A DNA stretch of 64,000 bases from an uncultured Blautia sp. (GTDB taxonomy: Bacteria > Bacillota > Clostridia > Lachnospirales > Lachnospiraceae): positions 1 to 64,000 of the forward strand of contig UQHF01000015.1 of NCBI GenBank assembly GCA_900540785.1. The letters run 5' to 3'. The notes beneath the pieces were generated by a model. It did no database searches, was not told the DNA's origin, and saw only the letters and a program-made list of their open reading frames with translations. Made by a program: the position numbers and the translations under genes. Positions 17,107-25,325 of this stretch are shown here, one piece after another. How positions within the stretch are numbered: position 1 is the first letter of the stretch; the number at the start of each line of letters is the position of its first letter.

Positions 17107-17135
17107 ATTTTACATTTGTAAAAGTTTATTGTCAA
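17107..17135 (-). promoter_or_regulatory. Promoter of the BlaI/M56-SBP operon
   Basis: On the minus strand TTGACA (17130-17135), a 17-bp spacer and TAAAAT (17107-17112). Operator 2 fills most of the spacer and touches the -10, so repressor binding would block polymerase directly. Confidence 0.8.
17108..17123. promoter_or_regulatory. BlaI-type operator 2, inside the promoter
   Basis: Second 16-bp inverted repeat TTTTACA-N2-TGTAAAA, 28 bp centre to centre from operator 1, close to three helical turns. It is located between -35 and -10. Confidence 0.8.
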
Positions 17136-17141
17136 GAAAAA

Positions 17142-17178
17142 AAGAAGACAAGATACATTTTCTGTATCTCGTCTTCTT
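17142..17178 (-). terminator. Terminator of the GH13 amylase gene
   Basis: A 16-bp near-perfect stem (AAGAAGAC.AGATACA and its complement) with a 5-base loop and A/T tracts on both sides, 7 bp past the amylase stop codon. On the minus strand it is followed by a long T run ending at the -35 of the BlaI promoter. It could act in both directions. Confidence 0.8.
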
Positions 17179-17184
17179 TTTTAT

Positions 17185-19302
17185 TTACTCACATTTTTCT
17201 TCGTCTTTATGATACAGTACAACTGCTCCATATCCCGGAACTGTCAGGCGCACAACGCCGCCTCTTGCCACATACGTAGTTTTCTCCTCTGTATATCCGG
17301 CTCTGTAGGTAAGCATGATCCGCTCAAGAACCGTATCTTCCAGACGAGAAATGCCTGTCTGCCACACTTCCACCTCTATCTCCCGGTCTTCCGCAAGGTT
17401 ATTCAGGACAACGATCATCTGCTCACGATCAGAAAAGCGTCCATAGGAAAGCCCTTGATAATCATTCCAGAGAAAATCAAGCGAGCCTTTTCGAATCACT
17501 TCATAGTCTTTATGGAGCTTTATCATACTTCTGTGAAAATCAAGCATCTGCTGGTCTTCTTTTCCCCAGGGATATGTTCTTCTGTTATCCGGATCTGTAA
17601 ATCCGCACACACCTGCCTCGTCTCCGTAATAAACAGTAGGCGCTCCGGGCCATGTCATCTGGATCACAACCGCCTCCCGCATCACTGCAGGGTTGATTCC
17701 CTGAGAAGCTGCGGCTGCTCCTGCATAGGAAACACGGCCTACCTTTCTGTTTGTCCTTGTAAGGAACCGGGAATGGTCATGGTTGGAAAGCTCATTCATA
17801 GCAGTATAGAGGGCAGACATATGAAGGGAGCGCATATGGGTACGCATTGCTCCGATAAATGCCTCACTATTTCCGTACAAATCTTCTCTGTACTCATCGC
17901 TGTGCTTTTCCATTCCTGTAAGAAACCAGGTGATCGGCTCCATAAAAGCATCGTAATTCATAACCGTATCCCACTCGTCTCCGAGAAGCCAGCCTTCCGG
18001 ATTTCCATAATGCTCTGCAAGGATAATGGCTTCCGGGTTTGCCTCTTTGACTGCCCTGCGGAAATCCTTCCAGAACTGATGGTTAAACTCGTTGCTGTGT
18101 CCCAGGTCTGCCGCAACGTCAAGACGCCAGCCATCTACATTATAAGGAGGAGATACCCATTTTTTTCCTACTTTTAAGATATAATCATAAAGCGTAGTAG
18201 ACGCCTCATAATTTAATTTCGGAAGCGTATCGTGCGTCCACCAGCCGTCATACGTGGGATTATAGGGCCATCTGTTGACGTCTTTAAAATCAAAGAAATC
18301 CCTGTACGGACTGTCTGCAGAAACATAAGCTCCTTTTGGATAACCCTCCTGATTTTCATAGATCCGCTCCCTGTCCATCCATTTATTAAAGGAACCGCAA
18401 TGATTAAATACACCGTCAAGGATCACTCGCATTCCTCTCTTATGGACTTCCTCCACAAGCTTTGCAAACAGTTCATTGCTTGCCTCCAGATTCCTCTTAT
18501 CTGTCACGCGGCGGATATATTTATAGGCGTGTGCATTCTCTCTGTCTCCGGGATTTAAAAGCCCGTCGCAGTCCTCCACGATTTTCCCGTAATGAGGGTC
18601 AATATAATCGTAATCCTGACAGTCATATTTATGATTGCTTGGAGAAACAAAGGCGGGATTTAGGTACAGAACCTCAACTCCCAGCTCCTGAAGATAATCC
18701 AGCTTGTCAAGAATGCCCTGAAGATCTCCTCCGTAAAACTCACGCACTCCCATGACTGCAGGTGTTTTTTCCCAGTTATCTACTTTTGTGCTCACATCAC
18801 CAATGTAGAAATATTCTCCCGTTTCCACATCATTGCTCTTATCCCCATTATAAAAACGGTCAATGTAAATCTGGTACATGACGGCTCCCTTTGCCCAGTC
18901 CGGAGTCTCATATCCCGGATAAATCTCAAAGTCCATACGCTCTTCATATTCCATTCTGACGCCCTGGGTGTTGTAATAACAGGTAAGAGATCCGTATATG
19001 ATCTCAAAATGATAACGGCTGACTTTACTTCCCATCGTGATCTGCGCAGAATAATAATCAAAACCTTTCGCTGTCTCCGTCACTTCCATCTCCGTATGTT
19101 TTCCGTCGCATACAAGATACACAGCGTCCACATTATTTCTCTGCGTACGGAAACGTATGGTAACAGTATCCCCTTCCCTGGGTTCTGCCGGCGTTCTGTA
19201 ATACTCTGTCCCGTCACTGAAAAACGCATTCTTATTTAAGACAGATCTCATGTTCAATATATATTGCATCTTTTTTACGATGTCCACATCTTTACGCTCC
19301 AT
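17185..19302 (-). CDS. GH13 alpha-glucan hydrolase (maltogenic amylase/neopullulanase-like)
   Basis: Cytoplasmic glycoside hydrolase of 705 residues with no signal peptide, acting on malto-oligosaccharides. An N-terminal beta-domain (residues ~25-125, CBM34/CBM48-like) precedes the GH13 barrel. Seen: MYQIYIDRFYNGD, EFYGGDLQGILDKLDYL, DGVFNHCG, the nucleophile in VDGWRLDVA, the acid/base in ILAEHYG, and the stabilising Asp in ELSNHDHSRF. A C-terminal beta-sandwich closes the protein. It has its own promoter and terminator, so it is a single-gene unit. Substrate choice (cyclodextrin, pullulan or maltodextrin) cannot be set by reading. Confidence 0.92.
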   Translation of the reverse strand: MERKDVDIVKKMQYILNMRSVLNKNAFFSDGTEYYRTPAEPREGDTVTIRFRTQRNNVDAVYLVCDGKHTEMEVTETAKGFDYYSAQITMGSKVSRYHFEIIYGSLTCYYNTQGVRMEYEERMDFEIYPGYETPDWAKGAVMYQIYIDRFYNGDKSNDVETGEYFYIGDVSTKVDNWEKTPAVMGVREFYGGDLQGILDKLDYLQELGVEVLYLNPAFVSPSNHKYDCQDYDYIDPHYGKIVEDCDGLLNPGDRENAHAYKYIRRVTDKRNLEASNELFAKLVEEVHKRGMRVILDGVFNHCGSFNKWMDRERIYENQEGYPKGAYVSADSPYRDFFDFKDVNRWPYNPTYDGWWTHDTLPKLNYEASTTLYDYILKVGKKWVSPPYNVDGWRLDVAADLGHSNEFNHQFWKDFRRAVKEANPEAIILAEHYGNPEGWLLGDEWDTVMNYDAFMEPITWFLTGMEKHSDEYREDLYGNSEAFIGAMRTHMRSLHMSALYTAMNELSNHDHSRFLTRTNRKVGRVSYAGAAAASQGINPAVMREAVVIQMTWPGAPTVYYGDEAGVCGFTDPDNRRTYPWGKEDQQMLDFHRSMIKLHKDYEVIRKGSLDFLWNDYQGLSYGRFSDREQMIVVLNNLAEDREIEVEVWQTGISRLEDTVLERIMLTYRAGYTEEKTTYVARGGVVRLTVPGYGAVVLYHKDEEKCE

Positions 19303-19340
19303 ATTATACCTCTTTATTTCTAATATACGTACATTCTTTT

Positions 19341-19369
19341 ATTGTATCGTAGTTCAGAAGATTTTACAA
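19341..19369 (-). promoter_or_regulatory. Promoter of the GH13 amylase
   Basis: On the minus strand TTGTAA (19364-19369), a 17-bp spacer and TACAAT (19341-19346), about 40 bp before the start codon. Confidence 0.65.
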
Positions 19370-19383
19370 CCGATTCTGTCCCG

Positions 19384-19433
19384 TTTTTTACGTTATGGAA
19401 CATTGCGAAGTAATTTCCTGATAACGTAAAAAA
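19384..19433. repeat. Covarying hairpin element, copy 1
   Basis: A near-palindrome of 50 bp: TTTTTTACGTTAT, a 22-bp core (19397-19418) starting GGAACATT and ending GTAATTTCC, then ATAACGTAAAAAA. The core itself folds (GGAA/TTCC and ATTGC/GTAAT with loop GAA). A second copy lies at 33037-33087 with the core kept and the stem changed in compensating fashion. The element starts directly at the T run of the terminator at 19431-19456. Confidence 0.8.
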
Positions 19434-19456
19434 GGCAGCGGGGTAGGCTGCCTTTT
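19429..19456. terminator. Symmetrical terminator hairpin between ftsH and the amylase gene
   Basis: Stem AAAAAAGGCAGC/GCTGCCTTTTTT with a 7-base loop; works on paper in either direction. It shares its A/T tract with hairpin element copy 1. Confidence 0.7.
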
Positions 19457-19546
19457 TTGGAGAAGGTATTTCTTCTTATGGGGTGTAGCAAAAACTATAT
19501 AATGTATTGGGGGGTTTTTACGATGTATATAATACCATGTGGCAAC

Positions 19547-19589
19547 AAAAAAGTGTGCACAAACTTGAAAAAATTCGGCACACTTTTTT
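19547..19589 (-). terminator. Terminator of the ftsH operon
   Basis: Stem AAAAAAGTGTGC/GCACACTTTTTT with a loop of about 20 bases, ending 23 bp after the ftsH stop codon. The long loop is unusual but the stem and T run are strong. The remaining bases 19303-19611 hold only the amylase promoter and the hairpins listed here. Confidence 0.7.
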
Positions 19590-19611
19590 GTGAAGTTTCT
19601 ATACTGTCTTT

Positions 19612-21459
19612 TTAAGCATTTTCCTGATTTGTTGTAAAAAGTGCTTCAAACTCATCGCGATGCACTTTTTCCTGCTTCAGAAGAAGCTCTGCGCAGGCAT
19701 GAAGAACCTCTGCATTCTCCAGAATAATCTCTTTTGCACGTGCATGACATTCGTCAATAATGCAGTGGATTTCCCTGTCGATTTCTCTTGCAACATCTTC
19801 ACTGTAGCTTCTTGTATGCGCAAGGTCGCGTCCGATAAATACCTCATCGTCATCATCTCCATAGGAAATAAGACCTACTTTCTCAGACATTCCATATTTC
19901 ATTACCATAGCTCTCGCTGTGCTGGTCGCGCGTTTAATATCGTTGGACGCGCCTGTTGTAATGTCTCCGAAGATAATCTCCTCTGCCACACGGCCGCCAA
20001 GAAGCGTGGTGATTTCCTGAAGCATCTTTCCCTTTGTATCAAACATTTCATCATTTTCAGGAAGAGGCATGGTATAACCGGCTGCCCCGATTCCCGTAGG
20101 AATAATAGAAATCGTATAAACTGACTCCATATCAGGAAGCACATGGAAAAGAATGGCATGACCTGCCTCATGATAGGCTGTGATCTTCTTTTCTTTATCA
20201 GAAATTACCCGGCTCTTCTTCTCCGCACCGATTCCTACCTTAATAAAGGAGTTCTTTATATCCTGCTGCGTAATAAACGCTCTGTTTTCCTTTGCAGCCA
20301 CAATCGCCGCCTCATTTAAAAGGTTTTCCAGATCTGCTCCGGTAAATCCCGCTGTTGTCTGCGCAACCTGACGAAGATCCACATCTTCTCCAAGAGGTTT
20401 GTCCTTCGCATGAACGCCGAGAATTTCCTCTCTGCCCTTTACATCCGGTCTTCCCACCGCAACCTTACGGTCAAAACGTCCCGGTCTTAAAATTGCAGGA
20501 TCAAGAATATCCACACGGTTTGTCGCTGCCATCACGATAATGCCTTCATTTACACCAAAACCATCCATCTCTACCAGCAGCTGGTTCAGAGTCTGTTCTC
20601 TTTCATCGTGGCCGCCACCTACACCGGTTCCTCTCTGTCTTGCAACCGCGTCGATCTCATCAATAAAAATGATACACGGCGCATGGTCTTTGGCATTCTC
20701 AAATAAATCTCTCACACGTGACGCACCGACGCCCACGAACATTTCCACAAAGTCAGAACCGGAAATGGAGAAGAAAGGAACCCCCGCCTCTCCTGCCACT
20801 GCCTTTGCAAGAAGAGTTTTACCTGTTCCAGGAGGTCCTACAAGAAGTACACCCTTGGGGATTCTCGCTCCCACTTTCGTATATTTCTGGGGAGCTTTTA
20901 AAAAGTCAACCACTTCTTCAAGGTCTTCTTTTTCCTCCTGAAGACCGGCTACATTCTGAAATGTGACCTTCATATCGTCCGGCTTCGACATTTTGGCACG
21001 GCTTCTTCCAAAATTCATCATTTTGGAATTCGCGTTTCCGCCGCCACCGCCTCCTGCCATCTGTCTTGTCATCATCACAAACAGGAAAAGAACAAGTCCG
21101 CAGGTGATCAGTGCAGGAAGCAGACTTGCAAGAAGAGTATTTTCCCTTGGCACATCTGACACAAGAGGAGAAATATTTTTTGCCCTCAAAAGCTCCTCCA
21201 CCTCTTTTACATCTGTCACATAAAACCGTTTCTGTCCCTCTCCTGAGATATTCACTGTCACAGCACCTGTAGGAACTTCCTTATTTGGCTGTATTCTGGC
21301 ATCTATCACCTTACCTTCCTCAAGCGCCTCTTCTAACTGTGTCATTGTGTAATTGCTCTGGGAATCTTTCTGACTGCTCAGAAAGAAATACCCGCATATC
21401 AGTAAAACAGCCAGCATCACAAAGGGTCCTATGTTTAGCTTTTTTTCCTCATAAAACAC
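19612..21459 (-). CDS. ftsH: ATP-dependent zinc metalloprotease FtsH
   Basis: Membrane-bound AAA+ protease of 615 residues that degrades membrane and regulatory proteins. TM1 about 11-27, an extracytoplasmic domain, TM2 about 110-130, a Gly-rich linker, Walker A GPPGTGKT at 208-215, Walker B CIIFIDEIDA, second region of homology with RPGRFDR, and the zinc site HEAGH near residue 430. The frame starts at a GTG with AAGGAGA about 10 bases upstream. It ends the conserved divIC-spoIIE-tilS-hpt-ftsH cluster, as in Bacillus. Confidence 0.97.
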   Translation of the reverse strand: MFYEEKKLNIGPFVMLAVLLICGYFFLSSQKDSQSNYTMTQLEEALEEGKVIDARIQPNKEVPTGAVTVNISGEGQKRFYVTDVKEVEELLRAKNISPLVSDVPRENTLLASLLPALITCGLVLFLFVMMTRQMAGGGGGGNANSKMMNFGRSRAKMSKPDDMKVTFQNVAGLQEEKEDLEEVVDFLKAPQKYTKVGARIPKGVLLVGPPGTGKTLLAKAVAGEAGVPFFSISGSDFVEMFVGVGASRVRDLFENAKDHAPCIIFIDEIDAVARQRGTGVGGGHDEREQTLNQLLVEMDGFGVNEGIIVMAATNRVDILDPAILRPGRFDRKVAVGRPDVKGREEILGVHAKDKPLGEDVDLRQVAQTTAGFTGADLENLLNEAAIVAAKENRAFITQQDIKNSFIKVGIGAEKKSRVISDKEKKITAYHEAGHAILFHVLPDMESVYTISIIPTGIGAAGYTMPLPENDEMFDTKGKMLQEITTLLGGRVAEEIIFGDITTGASNDIKRATSTARAMVMKYGMSEKVGLISYGDDDDEVFIGRDLAHTRSYSEDVAREIDREIHCIIDECHARAKEIILENAEVLHACAELLLKQEKVHRDEFEALFTTNQENA

Positions 21460-21475
21460 GGAATTAAATCTCCTT

Positions 21476-22006
21476 TCACTCTGCCCCCAGTTCTACCACT
21501 CCAATGTATGGGAGATTTCTGTATTTCTGTGCATAATCAAGTCCGTATCCTACCACAAATTCGTCAGGAATTTCAAAGCAGCAGTAATCTACCTGTACCT
21601 CTGCCACTCTGCGATCCGGCTTGTCCAGAAGTGTACACAGATGTACACTGTGGGGATTTCTGTTTTTAAGAATTTTCAGAAGATAGCTTAAAGTCCTTCC
21701 GGAATCAATAATATCCTCTACAACAAGTACCTCTTTTCCTTCCAGCGGCTGGTCCAGGTCTTTTACGATTTTAACCACGCCGCTTGATTTTGTGTCGTCT
21801 CCGTAGCTGGATACAGACATAAAATCAAGAGATACCGGAACGGTAATCCTTTTGGCAAGCTCGCACATAAAGAATACGCCGCCCTTTAATACGCAGATCA
21901 TATGGATTTCCTTACCTGCATAATCTTTGTTGATCTGATCCGCTATCTCCTGGATTCGCGCATCTACTTCTTTTTCACTGATCAGTACGTTTACTTTTTC
22001 ACTCAT
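21476..22006 (-). CDS. hpt: Hypoxanthine phosphoribosyltransferase
   Basis: Purine salvage enzyme of 176 residues transferring ribose-5-phosphate from PRPP to hypoxanthine or guanine. The PRPP motif is VLVVEDIIDSGRTL; CVLKGGVFF, SSYGDDTKSSG and the C-terminal VVGYGLDYAQKYRNLPYIG are also typical. I take ATG 22006 rather than 22012 because GGAGG is then 8 bases upstream instead of 2. Sits between tilS (short overlap or abutting) and ftsH, the usual Firmicute order. Confidence 0.96.
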   Translation of the reverse strand: MSEKVNVLISEKEVDARIQEIADQINKDYAGKEIHMICVLKGGVFFMCELAKRITVPVSLDFMSVSSYGDDTKSSGVVKIVKDLDQPLEGKEVLVVEDIIDSGRTLSYLLKILKNRNPHSVHLCTLLDKPDRRVAEVQVDYCCFEIPDEFVVGYGLDYAQKYRNLPYIGVVELGAE

Positions 22007-23387
22007 GTACATTTCCTCCTTTGTATTTTAATTCCAGTACCCGCCTTGTGGCGGCAGTGATCTTGTACCTTTCATTTATTCGCCCTCCTGCGATCCAGAG
22101 AATCTCTTCCCCATCTGCAATAAGAGGAATCAAATCCCGCTCCTCCCCCGGAATCTTATCGTCTATCATCACTCTTGTAAGCTTCTTCCTGCTTCCTTCT
22201 CTGTTGATAATGAGATAATCTCCCGGCTGCCTGGCACGGATATACAGCTTGTTTTTTATTTTATCATAATCCAGCCATTTCGTATACTTCTTTTCTTCAA
22301 TCTTCTGCTTATCATAAGGAAAAATTTTTGTATTAAACTCTCCATACGAACAGAACACCTCTCCCGGAATGGGAAGCTCTTTTATTTCCCTGTCTGCCTT
22401 CTCCTCTGATATTTTTTTCAGAACGATCCCTCCATAAGTGCGAACAGCAGAAAGCCCGTATGGAAGGGAAATCCGTTTTCCTGTATCCATAGAAAAAAGT
22501 GAGAGCAGCATCTTCACATGAAATGCGGTGAAATCTTTGCATTTCCCGGAAAGCATTTCCATCGCTTCCATTCCCGCATATTTCTGAAGCAGCACTTCTT
22601 TTTCTGAAAATGAGTCTCCAAAAAAAATACGGTCTTCCGTCATTTTACAAAGCTCTAAAAGCTTATGCCCCTCTTTTCGAAAATATTCATCTGCCTCTCC
22701 CAAAAACTCGGAAGCAGCCGCCATATGCGCCACTGCCTTTTCATTGATTTCCTGTTCCATAAGCGGCAGGATATGATGCCGGATCCTGTTTCTTGTGTAT
22801 TCATCAGAAAGATTGCTGCTGTCCAGAATACTCGGGATTTTCTCCTCTTTTAGATAATGGACAATTTCCTTCTTTTCCATACACAGAACAGGACGGATGA
22901 TCTGCCCGTCTTTGGGGCTCATGGCAGAAAGCCCGCGAATCCCTGTTCCTCTTGCCAGATTGTGGAGCATCGTCTCTGCAAGGTCATTTTTATTGTGGGC
23001 AAGAGCAATCTTCATATTTCCATCGGAAAGCCCAAGTCTCTTTTTTTCCTGAGAAAAAGCGTCCCGCCGCACCATGCGTCCCGCCTCCTCAAGCCCCACC
23101 TTCCATTTCTTCGAAAGAGCAGGAACAGGATATGTATAAATCCTGCATGGTATCCCCCATTTTCTGCACATTTCCTCCACGAACACGCAGTCTCTGTCTG
23201 CTTCATCCTCCCGGATCTGGTGATGAATATGAACTGCCTGAAGGGTAAAATCCTTTTTTTCCCGGAAGCGCCTCAAAATATCCAGCATTGTCATAGAGTC
23301 TCCCCCTCCGGATACACCTGCAAGAACCGTATCTCCCGGCTGTATCATATGATTTTTTTCTATAAAATTTTCTACAATCCTGTACAT
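21999..23387 (-). CDS. tilS: tRNA(Ile)-lysidine synthetase
   Basis: ATP-dependent ligase of 462 residues that modifies C34 of tRNA-Ile(CAU) to lysidine, essential for reading AUA. The PP-loop is SGGGDS at 26-31 (usual form SGGxDS). N-terminal catalytic domain (HIHHQIREDEADRDCVFVEE, AHNKNDLAETMLHNLARGTG), then the TilS substrate-binding and C-terminal domains (RARQPGDYL, DDKIPGEERDLIPLI). Start at ATG 23387 after AGGAGG; a longer frame would run into spoIIE. Overlaps hpt's start by a few bases. Confidence 0.95.
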   Translation of the reverse strand: MYRIVENFIEKNHMIQPGDTVLAGVSGGGDSMTMLDILRRFREKKDFTLQAVHIHHQIREDEADRDCVFVEEMCRKWGIPCRIYTYPVPALSKKWKVGLEEAGRMVRRDAFSQEKKRLGLSDGNMKIALAHNKNDLAETMLHNLARGTGIRGLSAMSPKDGQIIRPVLCMEKKEIVHYLKEEKIPSILDSSNLSDEYTRNRIRHHILPLMEQEINEKAVAHMAAASEFLGEADEYFRKEGHKLLELCKMTEDRIFFGDSFSEKEVLLQKYAGMEAMEMLSGKCKDFTAFHVKMLLSLFSMDTGKRISLPYGLSAVRTYGGIVLKKISEEKADREIKELPIPGEVFCSYGEFNTKIFPYDKQKIEEKKYTKWLDYDKIKNKLYIRARQPGDYLIINREGSRKKLTRVMIDDKIPGEERDLIPLIADGEEILWIAGGRINERYKITAATRRVLELKYKGGNVHE

Positions 23388-23394
23388 ATGCCTC

Positions 23395-24888
23395 CTATTT
23401 TTTCCACATTCCCGCAACAAGGACAGTCATATCGTCCCTTGCCCGGTAATCACTGTATCCCAGAACTCTCTCCAGGATTCCTCGGCTGATCTCCTTTGGA
23501 GAATCCTCTTTTATATCCATAATAATTTCTTTCATGGTTTCTTCTTCCCGTTCCAGGGGAAGAGCATCCAGAACTCCATCTGTCATCATAATCAGATAAT
23601 CTCCGTGATAAAGCTTCCTGGAAGCCGTGTCAAAATCAATCTGCTGCACCAGCCCTGCCGCAAGGCTCTCAGAAGTGATCGCCTCCACCCAGTGGTCCCG
23701 CTTGATAAAAGTCGAAGATGCCCCTGCCTTTAAAAAACTGCAGATACCTGTATAGAGATCGACTGCGCAAATATCCACTGTGGAAAACATGCCATCCTGG
23801 CGTTTCAAGACAAGTGCTGAATTTACCATCTTTGCCGCAGTCTCCTGAGAAAATCCGCTGTCAAGAAACTGCTCCAGAAGCTCTACTACAATCTCGCTTT
23901 CCCGGCAGGCTTCCATTCCCGAGCCCATACCGTCAGAGAGGCACATGACAAATCTTCCGCCGTCCTCCTGCCTGCACACGTAATTATCCCCGGAAACCTT
24001 TTCTTTTTCCTTTGTAAGCCTGGAAACGCCGTACATCATCTGATAGCTTACGTCCTCCACAAAATGAATGGTATGGTATTCTCCGTTTACAATACAGCGG
24101 CTCCCTGTCTCCGGTGTCATGGAACAGCCGCACACACCGGATAAAATCTGTGCTGTCTCCCACATGGAAATGCACTGCCCGCTTCTCGCCCGCATATTGA
24201 GAAACACCTGACGCCTTCCTTCTACCTTGTCCATCACCCACACCTGCTTTAACAGAATGTGTTTCTTTCTCAGGGCTTTTTTCAGCTCCTCTGTAAACTG
24301 GGGCGTCCCGCCTGAAATATCGTATAAATCCTCTGCCACCATTTCCATGATCCGTGAGATTTCAGAAAGCTGCTGGGCTACTGCGAGGCGATTGTCGATC
24401 ATGCGGTTGTCCCATACAAGATTCTGCTTTTCTCTGTAAAAGCTCTCCTGAACTGTCTGGATATAAGGCAGCGGGCGGCTGCATACACCGGACCATTCCC
24501 CCCGTATCCGGCGCAGCTCCTCCTCGTTCCCTTCTTCCATCGTACGTATCAAAGCCTCTGTGCCTCTTAACATCTCAGAAGCATTCTCTCCCCAGCAAAG
24601 CTCCTTCTGGTAGCATTTTCCACATACCTGTTCCCCTGCATCTTCCAGAATTTTCTGTATCTGCCCGCTGCTTAAATAATCCTTCCTGTAAGGCATTCCG
24701 TAAAAAGTATCCGCCAGCTTCTGAAAAGAAGCAGCATAGCGCTGCACTTTTTCTTTCTGGGGATGGTTTTCCGTAAAAATCTGTGTTTCCTCTGTCTTCC
24801 TTTTTCTTCCTGAAAAAATAGTTTTTGCCATGTCCCGGACAATCAGCAGTATACTGATCACGAGCATGGCAACTATCCATTCCTGCAT
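23395..24888 (-). CDS. spoIIE: SpoIIE-type PP2C phosphatase, short form
   Basis: Sporulation phosphatase of 497 residues. In Bacillus, SpoIIE (about 830 residues, ten membrane segments) dephosphorylates SpoIIAA to release sigma-F in the forespore. Here only one membrane segment (about 4-21) precedes the central region with Cys 89, 92 and 98 (CGKC...CW) and the C-terminal PP2C domain (CLSDGMGSGMEA, FSTVDICAVDL, MMTDGVLDALP, RDDMTVLVAG, with metal-binding Asp residues). The usual membrane domain is absent: the promoter lies only 36-70 bp upstream, so it is not simply missed. GGGAGGGAG precedes the ATG. Genomic position between divIC and tilS supports the name. Confidence 0.9.
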   Translation of the reverse strand: MQEWIVAMLVISILLIVRDMAKTIFSGRKRKTEETQIFTENHPQKEKVQRYAASFQKLADTFYGMPYRKDYLSSGQIQKILEDAGEQVCGKCYQKELCWGENASEMLRGTEALIRTMEEGNEEELRRIRGEWSGVCSRPLPYIQTVQESFYREKQNLVWDNRMIDNRLAVAQQLSEISRIMEMVAEDLYDISGGTPQFTEELKKALRKKHILLKQVWVMDKVEGRRQVFLNMRARSGQCISMWETAQILSGVCGCSMTPETGSRCIVNGEYHTIHFVEDVSYQMMYGVSRLTKEKEKVSGDNYVCRQEDGGRFVMCLSDGMGSGMEACRESEIVVELLEQFLDSGFSQETAAKMVNSALVLKRQDGMFSTVDICAVDLYTGICSFLKAGASSTFIKRDHWVEAITSESLAAGLVQQIDFDTASRKLYHGDYLIMMTDGVLDALPLEREEETMKEIIMDIKEDSPKEISRGILERVLGYSDYRARDDMTVLVAGMWKK

Positions 24889-24923
24889 ATACTCCCTCCC
24901 CCTTTATGTCTCACTAAATGGGT

Positions 24924-24956
24924 ATTATAAGGGATATGTGTTAAAATATCTGTCAA
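24924..24956 (-). promoter_or_regulatory. spoIIE promoter with 21-bp spacer
   Basis: On the minus strand a perfect TTGACA (24951-24956) and a perfect TATAAT (24924-24929) are separated by 21 bp, not 17. The spoIIE promoter of Bacillus subtilis has this same peculiarity and needs phosphorylated Spo0A to work with sigma-A RNA polymerase. Confidence 0.85.
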
Positions 24957-24982
24957 AGGAAGACGAAAACATCGCAGAATCG

Positions 24983-24989
24983 TTCGTCA
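24983..24989 (-). promoter_or_regulatory. Candidate Spo0A box upstream of spoIIE
   Basis: TGACGAA on the minus strand fits the Spo0A box TGNCGAA and lies about 27 bp upstream of the -35. A weaker match AGACGAA (24961-24967, plus strand) lies between them. Confidence 0.6.
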
Positions 24990-25010
24990 AATTCCGCTGT
25001 TTTTCTCTGA

Positions 25011-25325
25011 TTATTTTTCTTCTTCAAATACAATCTCATTCTCTTTTACAAGACCAAGCTTCTCTCTTGCAATCTCTTCTGCATACTCATCTGTCTGCAT
25101 ATGCTTTTTCAACTGGTCAATCTCTTCTGTTCTGTCCTTCTCCGCCTGGATCTGCTCCTCAAGAGATGCTGCTTTTGCATCATAAACAGCAAGACGCCCT
25201 TTTAATGTATTGCTCTGTATTACAAGTCCCACAAGCAGGACAAAAACAATAAGGGCAATGGCAACCATGCCAAGCTGATTATATCCGATTCTTCTTTTAT
25301 TTCTTTTTTTCCTGCTTTTTTTCAA
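25011..25325 (-). CDS. divIC: DivIC/FtsB-type septum formation protein
   Basis: Small division protein of 104 residues: basic cytoplasmic N-terminus (KKSRKKRNKRR), one membrane segment (about 18-38) and an extracellular coiled coil (LEEQIQAEKDRTEEIDQLKKHM) followed by YAEEIAREKLGLVKENEIVF, the family's closing motif. The start is a TTG preceded by GAGG; it overlaps yabQ by 29 bases. It works with FtsL/DivIB in the divisome. Gene order as in Bacillus. Confidence 0.9.
   Translation of the reverse strand: MKKSRKKRNKRRIGYNQLGMVAIALIVFVLLVGLVIQSNTLKGRLAVYDAKAASLEEQIQAEKDRTEEIDQLKKHMQTDEYAEEIAREKLGLVKENEIVFEEEK

Noticed and set aside
17209..18177. 322-residue plus-strand open frame opposite the amylase gene
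   Set aside because: It is antisense to a well-conserved GH13 enzyme; no domain or ribosome-binding site is visible.
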